Origin: JAKORR01 sp964608495
GTDB lineage: Bacteria; Armatimonadota; Zipacnadia; Zipacnadales; FEN-943
DNA length: 6,787 nucleotides
Direction of reading: 5' to 3'
Assembly: GCA_964608495.1 (NCBI GenBank)
Contig: CAZSOQ010000270.1
Span: forward strand, 1-6,787
Positions within the stretch are counted from its first letter, which is position 1. Every line of letters starts with the position of its first letter. The position numbers were made by a program, and so were the translations under genes. Below are positions 6,437 through 6,787 of the stretch, piece after piece. The notes below the pieces were generated by a model. The model did not search any database. It had not been told where the DNA came from and saw nothing but the letters and a program-made list of their open reading frames with translations.

Positions 6437-6787
6437 CTAGAAGAAGCTCATCAGCTCCCGGACGAAGAGGTCGTGGCCGCGGTTGTCGGGGTGGTTGATG
6501 CCGTTCCACAGAAGGGTGACGTAGGGCAGGCCCTCCCGGGCCAAGTGCTCCCAGCGGAGGGAGGCGTCGGCGAGGCCGACGTTGAGGTCCTGGGCCAGCT
6601 TGCGCATGCCCGCCACGGCCGGGCGGGGGTCGCGGCCCCACATGTCGGAGTAGCTCATGCCCATCCACGGCGGCATGGTCCAGTGGGGCGTGAGGATGAG
6701 GACCTCGGCGCCGGCAGCGTGCATCTTGCCGATGGCCTCGCGCCAGTTGGCCTCGAGCTGCTGGGGTGACAGGCCGCAGTCGTTGAC
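6437..6787 (-). CDS. SGNH/GDSL-type hydrolase, C-terminal part; 5' end outside window
   Basis: The frame is open to the right edge, so only the last 116 residues are seen. They follow the SGNH/GDSL pattern: a helix (LEANWREAIGKMHAAGA), a strand ILTPHWTMPP, the segment ADASLRWEHLAREGLPYVTL, and block V, GINHPDNRGHDLF, whose His would be the catalytic base. SGNH enzymes cut ester bonds, often acetyl groups on polysaccharides or lipids. The residue three before the His is Gly rather than the usual Asp, giving an NG-x-NHP variant of block V. Blocks with the nucleophile Ser and the oxyanion residues lie outside the window, so activity cannot be judged. The 187-base gap with a new promoter suggests it is a separate transcription unit from the M48 gene. 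Confidence 0.75.
   Translation of the reverse strand, partial: VNDCGLSPQQLEANWREAIGKMHAAGAEVLILTPHWTMPPWMGMSYSDMWGRDPRPAVAGMRKLAQDLNVGLADASLRWEHLAREGLPYVTLLWNGINHPDNRGHDLFVRELMSFF

Noticed and set aside
5578..6498. Long + strand open frame opposite the M48 protease
   Set aside because: It runs through the M48 gene and its promoter region, and its product is low-complexity with no recognisable domain.

Overview
The window comes from a very GC-rich bacterium that looks diderm (two membranes). LpxC commits the cell to lipid A synthesis, and a lipobox metalloprotease and an exported protein fit an outer-membrane cell plan. The gene mix of a carbohydrate-binding tail protein, an SGNH hydrolase, an acetyl-xylan-esterase-like fold and a GT4 glycosyltransferase recalls environmental polysaccharide-handling phyla such as Armatimonadota or Planctomycetota-like lineages. 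That placement is a guess from gene content; there is no rRNA or other marker here.

Left half, + strand: the 3' part of a carbohydrate-binding (CBM6/35-like) protein; a 381-residue protein joining an MtnX-like HAD phosphatase to a complete archease domain; then LpxC. These three lie head to tail with gaps of 55 and 69 bases, each of the last two has a good Shine-Dalgarno sequence, and no internal promoter is visible. The run ends at a 13-bp perfect GC hairpin placed directly after the lpxC stop codon, where transcription converges with the right half.

Right half, - strand (read from right to left): the 3' part of an SGNH/GDSL hydrolase; a 187-base gap with a near-consensus sigma70-type promoter (TTGACA, 18 bases, GATAAT); an M48 zinc-protease lipoprotein; a GT4 glycosyltransferase 23 bases further on; and an exported alpha/beta-hydrolase-fold protein whose catalytic Ser and His positions appear lost.

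Most of the genes concern the envelope or carbohydrates: lipid A, periplasmic proteolysis, glycosyl transfer, and ester or carbohydrate binding. The exception is the HAD-archease fusion, which points to RNA end processing and RtcB-dependent RNA ligation. It is the most unusual item in the window. Its two domains meet at a short Gly-rich linker that also carries an internal ATG preceded by a purine run, so a free archease could also be made. No RNA gene, CRISPR array, insertion sequence or attachment site was seen. No gap between genes exceeds 190 bases.
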